From the NCBI RefSeq assembly GCF_003287405.1, contig NZ_PRLD01000001.1, positions 248,001 through 312,000 of the forward strand: a stretch of 64,000 nucleotides of DNA, in the 5' to 3' direction. Below, in pieces: positions 52,446 to 61,410 of this stretch. Positions within the stretch are counted from its first letter, which is position 1. The number at the start of each line of letters is the position of its first letter. A program made the translations under genes and the position numbers. This DNA is from Faecalibacterium prausnitzii (GTDB taxonomy: Bacteria; Bacillota; Clostridia; Oscillospirales; Ruminococcaceae). The notes under the pieces are model-generated. The model made no database searches and had not been told where the DNA came from. It saw only the letters and a list, made by a program, of their open reading frames with translations.

Positions 52446-54374
52446 ATGGCCAAGAAAGAATTTCAGGCAGAGAGCAAAAAACTGATGGACATGATGATCA
52501 ACTCCATCTATACCAATAAAGAGATCTTCCTGCGGGAGCTGATCTCCAACGCTTCGGACGCCATTGATAAGCTGTACTATAAGAGCCTGACCGACACCTC
52601 CGTGGGCATGAACAAGGGCGATTTTCGCATCCTCATCACCCGCGATAAGGAAAACCGCATCCTGACCGTGGAGGATAACGGCATTGGTATGACCAAGGAA
52701 GAGCTGGAGCAGAATCTGGGCACCATTGCTCACTCCGGCTCTCTGGATTTCAAAAAGGACAACAAGGACGAGAACATTGATATCATTGGTCAGTTCGGCG
52801 TGGGCTTCTACTCCGCCTTTATGGTGGCCGATAAGCTGACCGTCATCTCCAAGGCTTACGGCTCGGACGAGGCTTGGCAGTGGGAGTCCTCCGGTGTGGA
52901 CGGCTACGAGATGACCCCCGCCCAGAAGGATACCGTGGGCACCCAGATCATTCTGCACATCAAGCCGGATACCGACACTGAGAAATACGACAACTTCCTG
53001 GACGAATACGGCATCGTGGCTATCGTGAAGAAGTACAGCGACTATGTGCGCTACCCCATCCAGATGGAACGTGAAAAGAGCCGTCAGAAGCCGGAACCGG
53101 ACCCCAAGCCCGAGGACTACAAGCCCGAGTGGGAGACCTACACCGAGTTGGAGACCCTGAACAGCATGATCCCCATCTGGAAGAAGCAGAAGAGCGAAGT
53201 GACCGACGAGGAGTACAACAGCTTCTATAAGGATAAGTTCGGCGATTACGCCGATCCCGCCCGGGTCATCGTGAGCCGCACCGAGGGTACTGCCAACTAC
53301 AACGCCCTGCTGTTCGTGCCCAGCCACCGTCCCTACGACTTCTACACCAAGGACTACGAAAAGGGTCTGGCGCTGTACGCTTCCGGTGTGCTGATTATGG
53401 AAAAGTGCGCCGACCTGCTGCCGGATTACTTCAGCTTTGTAAAGGGCATCGTGGACAGTCAGGACCTGAGCCTGAACATCAGCCGTGAGATGCTGCAGAA
53501 GGACAGCCAGCTGAAGCTGATCCACAATGCACTGGAAAAAAAGATCAAGAACGAGCTGCACGCCATGCTGAACAACGACCGTGCAAAGTACGAGGAGTTC
53601 TGGAAGGAGTTCGGCCGTCAGATCAAGTTTGGTGCTTATTCTGATTACGGTATGCACGCCGAGCTGCTGCGCGACCTGCTGCTGTTCTGGTCTGCCAAGG
53701 AGCAGAAGATGGTCACCCTGCAGGAGTACATCGACAAGATGCCCGCCGAGCAGAAGTACATCTACTTTGCCGCAGGCGACTCCACCGACCGTCTGGCAAA
53801 GCTGCCCTCCGCAGAGCTGGTGCTGGATAAGGGCTTTGACGTGCTGCTGCTGACCGAGGACGTGGACGAGTTCTGCCTGCAGATCCTGCACAGCTACCCC
53901 CGCAAGGATGCCGAGGGCAAGGACGGCACCGTGGAGTTCAAGAACGTGAACAGCGGTGATCTGGGTCTGGAATCCGAGGAGGAGAAGAAAGCCGCCGAGG
54001 ATGCCACTGCTGAGAACAAGGCTCTGTTCGATGCCATGAAGGACGCTTTGAACGGCAAGGTGAAGGAGGTCAAGGTCTCCACTCGCCTGAAGGATCACCC
54101 CGTCTGCCTGAGCGCTGACGGCCCGCTGTCCATTGAGATGGAGAAGGTGCTGTCCAAGCAGCCCGGCAGCGAGGGCGTGAAGAGCGACAAGGTGCTGGAG
54201 CTGAACGTGAACCACCCCGTGTTTGCCGCCCTGAAGGCCGCACAGGAGGCTGGCGACACCGAGAAGCTGAACAAGTACAGCGCCCTGCTGTACGCACAGG
54301 CACAGCTGATCGAGGGTCTGCCCGTGGACGACCCCGCCGCTTATGCCGAAGCCGTTTGTAGCCTGATGAAGTAA
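52446..54374 (+). CDS. htpG: Hsp90 chaperone HtpG
   Basis: A 642-residue GHKL ATPase chaperone. N-terminal ATP motifs: ELISNASDAIDKL, VEDNGIGMTKEEL and GQFGVGFYSAF. The middle domain has the catalytic arginine region NISREMLQ, and a C-terminal dimerisation domain completes the normal length. Control by CIRCE is unusual, since htpG in Bacillus subtilis belongs to a different heat-shock class. It is a single-gene unit. Confidence 0.97.
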   Translation: MAKKEFQAESKKLMDMMINSIYTNKEIFLRELISNASDAIDKLYYKSLTDTSVGMNKGDFRILITRDKENRILTVEDNGIGMTKEELEQNLGTIAHSGSLDFKKDNKDENIDIIGQFGVGFYSAFMVADKLTVISKAYGSDEAWQWESSGVDGYEMTPAQKDTVGTQIILHIKPDTDTEKYDNFLDEYGIVAIVKKYSDYVRYPIQMEREKSRQKPEPDPKPEDYKPEWETYTELETLNSMIPIWKKQKSEVTDEEYNSFYKDKFGDYADPARVIVSRTEGTANYNALLFVPSHRPYDFYTKDYEKGLALYASGVLIMEKCADLLPDYFSFVKGIVDSQDLSLNISREMLQKDSQLKLIHNALEKKIKNELHAMLNNDRAKYEEFWKEFGRQIKFGAYSDYGMHAELLRDLLLFWSAKEQKMVTLQEYIDKMPAEQKYIYFAAGDSTDRLAKLPSAELVLDKGFDVLLLTEDVDEFCLQILHSYPRKDAEGKDGTVEFKNVNSGDLGLESEEEKKAAEDATAENKALFDAMKDALNGKVKEVKVSTRLKDHPVCLSADGPLSIEMEKVLSKQPGSEGVKSDKVLELNVNHPVFAALKAAQEAGDTEKLNKYSALLYAQAQLIEGLPVDDPAAYAEAVCSLMK

Positions 54375-54399
54375 ACTTTTCGCGCACAGAAATACCCCC

Positions 54400-54428
54400 T
54401 TAACAAAAAGGCCGCGCTCCGCTATAAT
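54400..54428 (+). promoter_or_regulatory. Promoter overlapping the htpG terminator
   Basis: TTAACA (54400-54405) and TATAAT (54423-54428) are 17 bp apart and drive the XpaC-like gene. The spacer holds the left arm of the htpG terminator and the -10 is in its loop. Confidence 0.6.
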
Positions 54429-54449
54429 AGAGTGGAACGCGGTCTTTTA
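54410..54449 (+). terminator. Terminator of htpG
   Basis: GGCCGCGCTCC (54410-54420) pairs with GGAACGCGGTC (54434-54444) through G-U pairs, followed by TTTTATTTTT. Confidence 0.75.
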
Positions 54450-54481
54450 TTTTTATCTTTCTGTGAAAGGAAATTTATTTC

Positions 54482-55588
54482 ATGGAGCCGAGAAAACATT
54501 ATTTTGCAAAGATCCCCACCATTGCCATCTTTATCGTGATGGCGATGTCCGGGCCGTTGGGGGTGCTGTTGTTTATCCTGAAAGGCATCGACCAGAAGGT
54601 GCAGAAGGAGGAGCAGGAAGCCGCCGCTGCCCGGGGCGGCTACCGCCCCGCCCCGGAACCTGCCTCAACGCAGAAAGCAAACGCATCCTATGGGCAGGAC
54701 ATCCCAACGGCAGAGCAGAAAAGCGCCAAACAGTGGCACAAGAATATTGCCACCCTCTGCACCATCATGGGTGCCGTTTTCCTGTTTGCCGGGGTGATGG
54801 ATACAGTGGATATCATCGGTGCATGGCAGGTGCTGCCTGACCCCGGGGAGCTGTTTTCCGATATCGTCATGGCCATCGGCGGCGGCGGTGCGCTGCTGAC
54901 CGGCCTGCGGATGAACCACACCCACAAGCTGGAGCGGCTGCTGGACAAGGTGGTAGGCGAACGGGATAACATCCCCCTGCCGGAACTGTTTGCCGCTGCC
55001 GGGGTGGACGCCGCCCGGGGACGTGCCGCCGTAAAAAGCGCCATCGAGCACGGATACTTCGGCGCGGATGCCTACATTGACAACCGCACCGACACGCTGG
55101 TGGTGCGGGGCGCGGCACCGCAGCCTAAAAAGCCCGCACCCGCTCCGACACCTAAAGCTCAGCCCGCCGCAGAGGACGAATACGCCGCTCTGCTGCGCCA
55201 GCTGCGGGAGGTGAACGATGCCATCCCTGACCCGGTGATGAGCCAGAAGATCTCCCGGCTGGAAGAGGTCAGCGGGCGTATTTTTGCGCTGGCGCAGAAG
55301 GACCCGGAGAAAAAGGCGCAGCTGCAAAAGTTTATGAACTACTATCTGCCCACTGCGCTCAAGCTGCTGAACACCTACGCCAGCCTTTCCCGGCAGGCAG
55401 TGGAGGGCACGAACATCACCGAAGCCAAACACAGCATCGAGCGCAGCATGGACCTGCTGGTGACCGCCTTTGAAAACCAACTGGACAAGCTGTTCCAAGC
55501 CGATGCACTGGACGTGAACGCCGACATTGCCGCACTGGAAGGAATGCTGAACCTTGACGGCCTGACCGGCAGCGAATTTACCCGCTGA
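54482..55588 (+). CDS. XpaC-like (5-bromo-4-chloroindolyl phosphate hydrolysis) family protein
   Basis: A 368-residue protein. Two hydrophobic segments stand near residues 12-32 and 93-112, then a pair at 130-145. The middle is Pro/Ala-rich (QPKKPAPAPTPKAQP) and the C-terminus is helical, with EEVSGRIFALAQKDPEKKAQL and MNYYLPTALKLLNTYASLS, the pattern of the XpaC family. The family is often beside telA-type genes in Firmicutes, but no telA is here. Its name comes from an indirect phosphatase assay; the real role is unknown. Confidence 0.82.
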   Translation: MEPRKHYFAKIPTIAIFIVMAMSGPLGVLLFILKGIDQKVQKEEQEAAAARGGYRPAPEPASTQKANASYGQDIPTAEQKSAKQWHKNIATLCTIMGAVFLFAGVMDTVDIIGAWQVLPDPGELFSDIVMAIGGGGALLTGLRMNHTHKLERLLDKVVGERDNIPLPELFAAAGVDAARGRAAVKSAIEHGYFGADAYIDNRTDTLVVRGAAPQPKKPAPAPTPKAQPAAEDEYAALLRQLREVNDAIPDPVMSQKISRLEEVSGRIFALAQKDPEKKAQLQKFMNYYLPTALKLLNTYASLSRQAVEGTNITEAKHSIERSMDLLVTAFENQLDKLFQADALDVNADIAALEGMLNLDGLTGSEFTR

Positions 55589-55919
55589 ACCACATCCCCG
55601 CACCCGATGGCTGCATCGGTGCGGGAATGTTTTTTTTGTGCAAAGTGCAATTTTCCATCCCGTCTTTTTTGGGCGCTGCGCTCAAAATTCCGGGATTTGT
55701 GTGCATTTATGCCAAGCATTTTGATTTGCCGGAAAAATTTTTATTTTATTTGTTCGGCAGCAGCTAATCGGGCTGCGCGGGTGTTTTTTGCAACTTTTCA
55801 TCGAGATGCAACAATAACACATGGTTTTTTGCGTTGTGTTTGACTATTATAGAAGCAGCTACGGCAGCTGCGAACGGCTGCATCGACTTTTCCGATCATA
55901 ATAGTAGGAGGAAATTTCC
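55589..55919. other. 331-bp intergenic region before galK
   Basis: No gene is seen. A terminator lies at 55597-55637. The remainder is AT-rich with T-runs. The sequence TTGACTATTATAG near 55838 contains possible promoter elements, but the spacing does not fit a consensus pair, so the galK promoter is not fixed. Confidence 0.5.
55597..55637 (+). terminator. Terminator of the XpaC-like gene
   Basis: Arm CCCGCACCCGATG (55597-55609) pairs with CATCGGTGCGGG (55614-55625) with one bulged C, followed by eight T after ATG. Confidence 0.8.
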
Positions 55920-57206
55920 ATGATGAAGTCCATTTCCACCTGGAAGCAGGAGCTGACTGAGGGCGCACACGCTGCGCGTCTGGCTGCGCTGTACTGCTGC
56001 ACCCCCGACCAGACCCCTGCACAGGCAGCCCGCTATGCGGCTGTTCTGGACGGGTTAGAGACCACCTTCGGCGCACATACCGAAGCCGGTCTGTATAGTG
56101 CCCCCGGCCGCACCGAGATCGGCGGCAACCACACCGACCATCAGCATGGCCGTGTGCTGGCAGGCAGCGTGAATATTGATATGATTGCTGCTGCCGCCCC
56201 CAACAGCCTGAACCAGCTGCGCGTGCAGAGCGAGGGCTACGACCTGTGCGTCATCGACCTTGACGACCTGACCGCCCGCAAGGAGGAGGAGAACACCACC
56301 GCTTCCCTGCTGCGCGGCGAGTGCGAAGCCTTCCGTCAGCGCGGCGCAAAGCTTTCTGGTCTGGACGTGTACATCTCCTCCAATGTGCCCAAGGGCAGCG
56401 GCGTTTCTTCCTCTGCCGCCTTTGAGGTGCTGGTCGGTGTGATCTTGAACGACTGCTTCATGGCCGAAAAGGTCTCCCCCATCGCCATTGCACAGATCGG
56501 CCAGTGGGCAGAGAACGTCTACTTTGGCAAGCCCTGCGGCCTGATGGATCAGATGGCTTCCAGCGTGGGCAACATTATCACCATCGACTTTGCCGACAAG
56601 GCAAACCCTGATGTGGAGCCGGTGCAGGTGGACTTTTCCAAGGCCGGTCTGGCGCTGTGCATTCTGGACTCCGGTGCAGACCATGCCGACCTGACCGACG
56701 AGTACGCCGCCATCCCCAACGAGTGCCGCGCTGTGGCCGCTGTGTGCGGTGGCGAGGTGCTGCGGGACGTGCCCTTTGAGACCTTCCTTGCCAATATCCC
56801 GGCCTGCCGCAAGCAGTGCGGCGACCGCGCTGTGCTGCGCGCCTTCCACTTCTACGCCGATAATGACCGCGTGCCCCAGCAGGTAGCTGCCCTGCGCGAG
56901 GGCGACTTTGATGCCTTTTTGCAGATGGTGACTGCCTCCGGCGACAGCAGCTGGGAATACCTGCAGAACGTCATCCCCGCCGGTTACAAGGAGCATCAGG
57001 AGGTGGCTGTGACCATCGCCGCTGCCAAGCATTATCTGGGCGGTAAGGGCGCTGTGCGCGTGCACGGCGGCGGTTTTGCCGGTACGGTGCAGGCCTTTGT
57101 GCCGGTGGAGATGCTGGCAGACTTTAAAGCCAACATGGAAAAGATCCTCGGCGCTGGCCGCTGCCATGTGCTGAACATCCGTCCCGAGGGGGGTGCTGTG
57201 CTGTGA
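55920..57206 (+). CDS. galK: Galactokinase
   Basis: A 428-residue GHMP kinase that phosphorylates galactose at C1. The signature APGRTEIGGNHTDHQHG replaces the common N-L-I-G-E-H form with T-E-I-G-G-N-H, and the P-loop-like NVPKGSGVSSSAAFEV and C-terminal RVHGGGFAGTVQAF are present. AGGAGGAAATTTCC precedes the ATG-ATG start. It overlaps galT by four bases. It is the first Leloir gene here; galE and galM are not in the window. Confidence 0.95.
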   Translation: MMKSISTWKQELTEGAHAARLAALYCCTPDQTPAQAARYAAVLDGLETTFGAHTEAGLYSAPGRTEIGGNHTDHQHGRVLAGSVNIDMIAAAAPNSLNQLRVQSEGYDLCVIDLDDLTARKEEENTTASLLRGECEAFRQRGAKLSGLDVYISSNVPKGSGVSSSAAFEVLVGVILNDCFMAEKVSPIAIAQIGQWAENVYFGKPCGLMDQMASSVGNIITIDFADKANPDVEPVQVDFSKAGLALCILDSGADHADLTDEYAAIPNECRAVAAVCGGEVLRDVPFETFLANIPACRKQCGDRAVLRAFHFYADNDRVPQQVAALREGDFDAFLQMVTASGDSSWEYLQNVIPAGYKEHQEVAVTIAAAKHYLGGKGAVRVHGGGFAGTVQAFVPVEMLADFKANMEKILGAGRCHVLNIRPEGGAVL

Positions 57207-58702
57207 TCTCCACCGCCATCCAGCAGCTCGTGAACTACGGGCTGGACACCGGGCTGATCCTGCCCGATGATGAGATCTATATCCGCAACCAGCTGCTGAT
57301 GACCATGCAGCTGGACGACTTTACCGCCCCGGACAGCGAAGTGTGCTACACCGATCTGGAAAGCATCCTCAAGACCCTTGTGGACGATGCCGTTGCCCGC
57401 GGCGTGTGCGAGGACAACTCCACCGCACGCGATCTGTTTGACACCAAGCTGATGGGCGTGCTGACCCCGCGCCCCAGCATCGTGCGCGCAAACTTTGAGG
57501 AGCGGTACGAGAACGAGGGTCCGCAGGCCGCCACCGACTGGTTCTACAAGTTCAGTCAGGACACCGACTACATCCGCCGCTACCGTATCAAGCGCGACCT
57601 GAAGTGGGTCACCAAGACCGCGTACGGCGATCTGGATATCACCATCAACCTGTCCAAGCCGGAAAAAGACCCCAAGGCCATTGCCGCCGCAAAGCTTGCG
57701 CCCCAGAGCGCTTACCCCAAGTGCCAGCTGTGTGCGGAGAACGAGGGCTACGCCGGCCGCATGAACCACCCCGCGCGCGAAAATCACCGCATCATCCCGC
57801 TGACCATCAACGACAGCGCATGGAATTTGCAGTACAGCCCCTACGTTTACTACAACGAGCACTGCATCGTGTTCAACAATCAGCACACCCCCATGAAGAT
57901 CGAGCGGGCGACCTTCCGCAAGCTGCTGGATTTTGTGGGTCTGTTCCCTCACTACTTTGTGGGCAGCAACGCTGACCTGCCCATCGTGGGCGGCAGCATC
58001 CTGAGCCACGACCACTTTCAGGGCGGCCATTATGAGTTTGCCATGGCCAAAGCTCCTATTGAAAAACCTTGGGTGTTCCCCGGCTTTGAGGACGTGGAAG
58101 CCGGTATCGTGCACTGGCCCATGAGCTGCATCCGTCTGACCTGTGCGGATGATGCACGCCTTGTGGAACTGGCCGATAAGCTGCTGGCTGCTTGGCGCGG
58201 CTACACCGACGAGAGCTGCTTTATCTTCGCCGAGACCGATGGCGAGCCCCACAACACCATCACGCCCATTGCCCGGATGCGGGACGGCAGGTATCAGCTG
58301 GACTTGGTGCTGCGCAACAACATCACCACCCCGGAGCATCCGCTGGGCGTGTACCATCCCCATGCCAAGCTGCACCACATCAAAAAGGAGAATATCGGCC
58401 TCATCGAGGTGATGGGTCTGGCTGTGCTGCCCAGCCGCCTGAAGCAGGAGCTGTTCGACCTTGCTGATGTGCTGGTGGCGCACCTGCCCACCGCAGAATA
58501 CCCCGAAAGCCTGCAAAAGCACGCCGCGTGGGCGGAGGAGATCCTTGCAAAGCACCCGGAGCTGAACGCCGACAATGTGCACCTGATCCTGCAGGACGAG
58601 GTAGGCCATGTGTTCGCACAGGTGCTGGCAGATGCCGGTGTGTACAAGCTGGATGAAGCAGGCCGCGCCGGTTTTGTCCGCTTCCTTGAAAGCGTAAAAT
58701 AA
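57203..58702 (+). CDS. galT: UDP-glucose:hexose-1-phosphate uridylyltransferase, type 2
   Basis: A 499-residue GalT of the Firmicutes type. It moves UMP from UDP-glucose to galactose-1-phosphate. Family features are KPEKDPKAIAAAKLAPQSAY with CQLCAENEGYAGRMNHPAR and the GGSILSHDHFQGGHYEFAM segment with the catalytic histidines. The start is a GTG overlapping the galK stop, so the two proteins are coupled. A strong terminator follows. Confidence 0.95.
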   Translation: MISTAIQQLVNYGLDTGLILPDDEIYIRNQLLMTMQLDDFTAPDSEVCYTDLESILKTLVDDAVARGVCEDNSTARDLFDTKLMGVLTPRPSIVRANFEERYENEGPQAATDWFYKFSQDTDYIRRYRIKRDLKWVTKTAYGDLDITINLSKPEKDPKAIAAAKLAPQSAYPKCQLCAENEGYAGRMNHPARENHRIIPLTINDSAWNLQYSPYVYYNEHCIVFNNQHTPMKIERATFRKLLDFVGLFPHYFVGSNADLPIVGGSILSHDHFQGGHYEFAMAKAPIEKPWVFPGFEDVEAGIVHWPMSCIRLTCADDARLVELADKLLAAWRGYTDESCFIFAETDGEPHNTITPIARMRDGRYQLDLVLRNNITTPEHPLGVYHPHAKLHHIKKENIGLIEVMGLAVLPSRLKQELFDLADVLVAHLPTAEYPESLQKHAAWAEEILAKHPELNADNVHLILQDEVGHVFAQVLADAGVYKLDEAGRAGFVRFLESVK

Positions 58703-58714
58703 ACCATAACCCCC

Positions 58715-58751
58715 AGGCTGTTGCACATATCATGGCGCAACAGCCTTTTTT
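58715..58751 (+). terminator. Terminator of galKT
   Basis: Perfect 10-bp stem AGGCTGTTGC (58715-58724) with GCAACAGCCT (58737-58746), followed by six T. Confidence 0.9.
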
Positions 58752-58804
58752 AGAGCACAGCATCGAACAAAAGCACTTTTCCTTTGCTCTCCCCCTGTGA
58801 AAAA

Positions 58805-58838
58805 ATCAATGGGAAAATCCGCAGATTTTCCCATTGAT
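58805..58838. repeat. 22-bp palindromic repeat, copy 2, with extended arms
   Basis: The core at 58811-58832 is the exact reverse complement of 49650-49671. Here ATCAAT and ATTGAT extend it to a 34-bp palindrome. On the minus strand it runs into TTTTTT. No minus-strand gene ends nearby, so it is not an ordinary terminator. Confidence 0.7.
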
Positions 58839-58922
58839 AAATTAAAATATTCATTCCGCTGAAAATGGCCAAAGCAGCGCGGCGGCCATTCAAAATCGTT
58901 TTTTGTAGATGGAGGTATCGCT

Positions 58923-59690
58923 ATGCACTGCACTTTGGAAGTATGCGTAGACAGCACCGCCAGTGCGCTGGCGGCAAAACGCGGCGGCGCTGACCGGCTG
59001 GAGCTGTGCGCCAACCTTATTATCGGCGGCACCACTCCTTCCCCTGCCCTGCTGCGGCAGGTCAAAGCCGAGACCGGTCTGCCGGTGCGGGCGCTGCTCC
59101 GTCCCCGCTTTGGCGATTTCTGCTACGACCGCTACGAGCTGGCACAGATGGCTGAATGCGCCGCCGAGCTGGTAGCCGCCGGTGCCGACGGCATCGTGAC
59201 CGGCGTACTGACCCCGGCGGGCGCGCTGGACTTAGACGCCCTGCGCCCCATCTACGCCGCAGCCCGGCAGGCGGCAGAAAAAGCACACCGCACCGTGGAC
59301 TGCACCCTGCACCGCGCCTTTGATGTCTGCTGCGACCCCTTTGCCGCGCTGGAAGCCGCAAAGCAGCTGGAGCTTGCCACCATCCTGACCAGCGGACAGG
59401 CAGCAAGCGCCCCACAGGGCGCTGCCCTGCTGCGGCAGCTGGTGGAAGCTGCTGGACAGGAGGTGGAGATTCTGGTTGGTGCAGGCGTATCTGCCGCCAA
59501 CATCCCTGCCCTTGCCGCCCAGACCGGTGCCCGGGCGTTCCACCTTTCCGGCAAGCAGGTGCTGGATAGTCGCATGACCTTCCGGCGGGAGGGCGTGCCC
59601 ATGGGTCTGCCAGGCTTTTCCGAGTTTGAGATCTGGCAGACCAGCGAGGAGAATATCCGCGCCGCCCGCACCGCATTGGATGCGCTATAA
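58923..59690 (+). CDS. cutC: CutC family protein
   Basis: A 255-residue TIM-barrel protein. Family signatures: LEVCVDSTASALAAKRGGAD, RLELCANLIIGGTTPS, RPRFGDFCYD, CTLHRAFDVC and ILTSGQAASAPQGA. CutC was tied to copper handling in E. coli, but that role has been questioned, so the biochemical function is open. The gene is about 200 bp after galT and ends against the ABC permease gene with a shared terminator. It should not be confused with choline TMA-lyase CutC. Confidence 0.92.
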   Translation: MHCTLEVCVDSTASALAAKRGGADRLELCANLIIGGTTPSPALLRQVKAETGLPVRALLRPRFGDFCYDRYELAQMAECAAELVAAGADGIVTGVLTPAGALDLDALRPIYAAARQAAEKAHRTVDCTLHRAFDVCCDPFAALEAAKQLELATILTSGQAASAPQGAALLRQLVEAAGQEVEILVGAGVSAANIPALAAQTGARAFHLSGKQVLDSRMTFRREGVPMGLPGFSEFEIWQTSEENIRAARTALDAL

Positions 59691-59767
59691 CTGCAAAACA
59701 AAAAGCTTCACCGGTCTGCCGGCAGTGGCTGTTTTCCATTACGTTCCCTCCCGTGAAAATGCAAAAA

Positions 59768-59795
59768 CGGGCAGTCCGCAAGCTGCCCGATTTTT
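59768..59795. terminator. Bidirectional terminator between cutC and ABC permease
   Basis: CGGGCAG (59768-59774) and CTGCCCG (59783-59789) form a perfect 7-bp stem flanked by AAAAA and TTTTT. Confidence 0.7.
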
Positions 59796-59817
59796 CTCTG
59801 ATAAAATTCTTCCCACC

Positions 59818-61410
59818 TCAATGCAGGGCGGCAAACCGGGCTGCGCCGCGGGTGCACAGCCAGCGGTGCAGCAGTAAATCCAGCCCCAGCAGCACAGCCA
59901 GACAACACCCCTGTGCGGCCAGCGGCGGCACGGCGTAGTCCAGTAAGGTCAGGGGCAAAAACAGCACCCCGCCCGCCAGCAGCCACCCGCCGAACATGGC
60001 AAGCATACTGGCGGCGCTCCGTTTGACCACGGCGGCTTCGCTGACCCAGTGGAGGTTGGGCAGGCACAGTCCCAAGGCAAGGCCCATTTGCGCCGTCAGC
60101 CACACAAAGGCTGCCAGCACCACCAACACCAGCAGCCCCTGCCCTGCCGGAATGCGCAGCGCCGCCATGGCGCACCCGGCGCAAAACCACGCCCCCGGCA
60201 GCGTGAGCAGCAATTGCAGCTCCACCTTTACCCGCAGCACCTGCTGCGGGGCAACCGGCAGGCTTTGCAGCAGCCAGAGGGTGCTACCTTCCAGCGACAC
60301 CGACGGCGCGGTGATAAAGTTCATGGCGGCTATGGTGCACACCATCCCACACACCAGCATGGGCAGGCTCTCCGGCAGGTAAGCAACAGTAAAGGCGCGC
60401 AGGTCTGCGGCCTTCCACAACGCCGCTGCGCCCAGCACCGGCAACAGCAGACTGCTCAGTGCGCAGTTGAGCAGCCACATGGGGCAAGCGCCCAGATGCA
60501 GCAGTTCCCGCCGCAGCAATGCCCGGCGCGGGGGCTGCTTTTTTTGTGTCTTTGCGCGGTATTCCGCTTTGGTTCTGCCCGGCTCAAGGGTCAACAGCCG
60601 CAGATACGGCTTTGCCAGCGCCTTGCCGCAAAGCGCCATACAGGCCGCTGCCGCTGCCAGCAACAGCAGCAGCGCCGGAACATTGCCCACTGCCGCCAGA
60701 CCCAGCAGACGCAGCGGCGCAGCAGCACGGCTTGCCGATGCGCCCGCCTGCACGGCATCCAGCGCAAGGGCATCTACCGCGTTGCCCACCCATTGGAACA
60801 CTGCATAGTAGACCGCCAGAAACAGCAGCGTACCAACCACGGTGACAAGGCTTTTGTGCCGGGCGCGGCGGTTGAGCAGTGCCACCGCCCAGCCCAGCAG
60901 AACGGCCAGCACCATGGAAACTCCCGCCAGCGCCAGTGCCACCGGCAGCGCCGCCAGCAGTGCACCGCCGGGACAGGGTGCTGCCAGTGCATAGCAGACC
61001 ACCGAGGGCACCCATGCCAGCAGCAGATAAATCAGTCCGGTCAGGTACACCCCGCCGCAGCGCACCGCAAAAATTGCGCCCGGCGGGATGGGCAGTGCCA
61101 GCAGCTGCTGGTTATCCCGGCAGCGGAACAAATGCCCGTAGCTGGTAAAAGCACTTGCTAGCACACTGACCGTCAGCGCCGAAAGCTCCATCAGCACAAA
61201 ATAGAGCCATGCGAGGCCCTGCGGCACCAGCGTTACCGCCAGCGGCAGCGCCATCGAGCCAAAGCTGAGCATCACAAGCAGCATCAGCACTGTAAACAGC
61301 AGCGTGTAGCCAAACGTCCCCACCCGGGAGCGCCGCTTGCCCGTTTTGCTGCTGCGCACAAAGGCTGCGCACAGCTCCAGAAGCTGTTTTTTGAGCAATG
61401 CACGGATCAT
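59818..61410 (-). CDS. ABC-2-type exporter permease
   Basis: A 530-residue membrane protein with about twelve hydrophobic segments, starting IRALLKKQLLELCAAFVRSS. Such large permeases pair with a single ATPase and export drugs, peptides or lipids, or take part in self-protection. It overlaps the ATPase gene by four bases. The sequence has no recognised substrate signature. Positive segments such as KTGKRRSR and RRELLHL lie at predicted cytoplasmic sides. Confidence 0.8.
   Translation of the reverse strand: MIRALLKKQLLELCAAFVRSSKTGKRRSRVGTFGYTLLFTVLMLLVMLSFGSMALPLAVTLVPQGLAWLYFVLMELSALTVSVLASAFTSYGHLFRCRDNQQLLALPIPPGAIFAVRCGGVYLTGLIYLLLAWVPSVVCYALAAPCPGGALLAALPVALALAGVSMVLAVLLGWAVALLNRRARHKSLVTVVGTLLFLAVYYAVFQWVGNAVDALALDAVQAGASASRAAAPLRLLGLAAVGNVPALLLLLAAAAACMALCGKALAKPYLRLLTLEPGRTKAEYRAKTQKKQPPRRALLRRELLHLGACPMWLLNCALSSLLLPVLGAAALWKAADLRAFTVAYLPESLPMLVCGMVCTIAAMNFITAPSVSLEGSTLWLLQSLPVAPQQVLRVKVELQLLLTLPGAWFCAGCAMAALRIPAGQGLLVLVVLAAFVWLTAQMGLALGLCLPNLHWVSEAAVVKRSAASMLAMFGGWLLAGGVLFLPLTLLDYAVPPLAAQGCCLAVLLGLDLLLHRWLCTRGAARFAALH

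Noticed and set aside
58923-59690. Choline trimethylamine-lyase CutC
   Set aside because: The protein is a 255-residue TIM barrel of the other CutC family; the glycyl-radical lyase has over 800 residues.
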